From: Candidatus Heimdallarchaeota archaeon AB_125
GTDB taxonomy: Archaea > Asgardarchaeota > Heimdallarchaeia > Heimdallarchaeales > Heimdallarchaeaceae
Length of the DNA: 5,866 nt
Assembly: GCA_001940755.1 (NCBI GenBank)
Contig: MEHH01000180.1
Span: forward strand, 1 to 5,866
Reading direction: 5' to 3'
Shown here piece after piece: positions 5,407-5,866 of this stretch; the stretch's first letter is position 1; every line of letters starts with the position of its first letter. Below the pieces are notes generated by a model, which made no database searches, was not told where the DNA came from, and worked only from the letters and a program-made list of their open reading frames with translations. Both the position numbers and the translations under genes were made by a program.

Positions 5407-5414
5407 TATATAAA
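5407..5414 (-). promoter_or_regulatory. TATA box of the DegV gene (leaderless promoter)
   Basis: The minus strand reads TTTATATA, an exact archaeal TATA consensus. Its centre lies 27 bp before the A of the DegV ATG (5383). Archaeal transcription starts about 25-27 bp from the TATA centre, so the mRNA should start at or within a base or two of the ATG. The lack of any Shine-Dalgarno before this gene, unlike its neighbours, agrees. Confidence 0.75.
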
Positions 5415-5552
5415 CAATGTCCTTTGAAATTTGGTTTAATATCTAAAATACTTTTTAAGTAAATCATTTCATTTATGGCAAAATTGTTTAAATTCTTACG
5501 TTTTGTTCCGATTTTTTACAGAAACTAGTAATCCTAATGGTTCTTAATTACA

Positions 5553-5560
5553 TTTATATA
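5553..5560 (+). promoter_or_regulatory. Second perfect TATA-like box in the dppC-DegV spacer
   Basis: TTTATATA on the plus strand, inside the nearly symmetric ATTTATATAATT. On the plus strand it would start near 5585 and transcribe antisense across the dppC terminator and 3' end. On the minus strand (TATATAAA) it would start near 5530 and give DegV a second, long-leadered transcript. Nothing else in the 241-bp spacer (5384-5624) looks like a gene. Confidence 0.25.
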
Positions 5561-5589
5561 ATTCTAAATAGCCAAAGCTGTTTTAAGAG

Positions 5590-5622
5590 AACAATAAAAA
5601 GAAAAAGAATTGAAAGAAGGTA
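5590..5622 (-). terminator. T-rich terminator after dppC
   Basis: Directly after the dppC stop the minus strand reads CCTTCTTTCAA followed by a pyrimidine-rich tract with two T5 runs (complement of 5591-5620). No stable hairpin precedes it. This is an archaeal-type U-tract 3' end and implies that the permease transcript stops here rather than continuing into DegV. Confidence 0.55.
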
Positions 5623-5624
5623 CT

Positions 5625-5866
5625 TTAGTCCTTCAGTCTTGGGTCTAAAGCGTCCCTTAAAGCGTCACCGAGAAGGTTAAATCCTAGCACCGTAAAGAAG
5701 ATGAACAACGCTGGAAACATTGGCATCCATGGATGGTCCACTAAATCGTTTTGCCATTTATTCAAATCATCTCCCCAGCTCACGGCATTTGGATCTCCGA
5801 ATCCAAAGAATGCTAATGCTGCAAAGAGGAAAATAGTATTTGCTATACCTAGCGTTACGATAATAA
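5625..5866 (-). CDS. dppC: Peptide ABC transporter permease DppC, C-terminal part (runs off right edge)
   Basis: The last 79 codons of a reading frame that enters from the right edge and ends at TAA 5627-5625. The residues show the end of the BPD_transp_1 permease fold. There is a membrane helix TIFLFAALAFFGFG (10-23 of the visible part), then the extracellular loop with the family's SWGDDLN (29-35) and HPWMPMFPAL (44-53). A last helix FIFFTVLGFNLLGDALRDAL follows and the protein ends DPRLKD. The FNLLGDxLRDxLDPRLK ending is diagnostic of the DppC/OppC/NikC group rather than DppB. The protein would lie in the cytoplasmic membrane as half of the transport channel. A T-rich terminator follows, and the ATPase genes expected next are 2.7 kb further on, beyond two unrelated genes. 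The start, the EAA loop and the first helices lie outside the window. Confidence 0.93.
   Translation of the reverse strand, partial: IIVTLGIANTIFLFAALAFFGFGDPNAVSWGDDLNKWQNDLVDHPWMPMFPALFIFFTVLGFNLLGDALRDALDPRLKD

Noticed and set aside
5475..5528. Tiny plus-strand frame ATGGCAAAATTG of 17 codons in the dppC-DegV spacer.
   Set aside because: Too short, no ribosome binding site, and its composition matches the AT-rich spacer.
1..5866. CRISPR arrays, transposase genes, integrase or rRNA.
   Set aside because: No regularly spaced repeats, no transposase or recombinase motifs in any frame, and no rRNA-like GC-rich segment were seen.

Overview
The window (5,866 bp, strongly AT-rich) looks like chromosomal DNA of a mesophilic or moderately thermophilic archaeon. 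Three things support this. There are archaeal TATA boxes (TTTATATA, TTTAAATA). One of them sits about 27 bp from an ATG, which implies a leaderless mRNA. Genes end in pyrimidine/T-rich tracts, mostly without strong hairpins, and the Shine-Dalgarno sites are of the GGAGG/AGGTGA kind. Codons lean to AGA and ATA. An Asgard (Loki-like) archaeon would fit the low GC, the long coiled-coil protein and the A/G-rich spacers, but I cannot prove the lineage from the sequence.

All confident genes are on the minus strand, so transcription runs from right to left. At the right edge (5625-5866) is the last part of a Dpp/Opp-type peptide ABC transporter permease (DppC), which runs off the window. Next is a DegV-family lipid-binding protein (4517-5383) with its own TATA box, followed by a 554-bp stretch with no confident gene (3963-4516). 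That stretch holds a locally GC-richer, hairpin-forming island that may be a small RNA gene on the plus strand, a possible 50-residue plus-strand ORF, and terminator-like hairpin and T-tract sequences. An unrecognised all-helical protein follows (3174-3962), then the two peptide-transporter ATPases DppD (1831-2889) and DppF (599-1822), which are translationally coupled. At the left edge a coiled-coil protein (481 down to the window edge) is cut off after 161 residues.

DppC, DppD and DppF are parts of one importer type: an extracellular binding protein delivers an oligopeptide or similar solute to a DppB/DppC channel driven by the DppD/DppF ATPase pair. Here the permease end and the ATPase pair are separated by about 2.7 kb holding DegV and the unknown gene, so the usual BCDF order is interrupted or these are two transporter remnants brought together.

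The most unusual point is in DppF. A strongly hydrophobic hairpin of about 37 residues, predicted as two membrane helices, is inserted between the first beta-strand and the strand leading to Walker A of an otherwise intact soluble ATPase. The second most interesting is the structured island at about 4021-4121.
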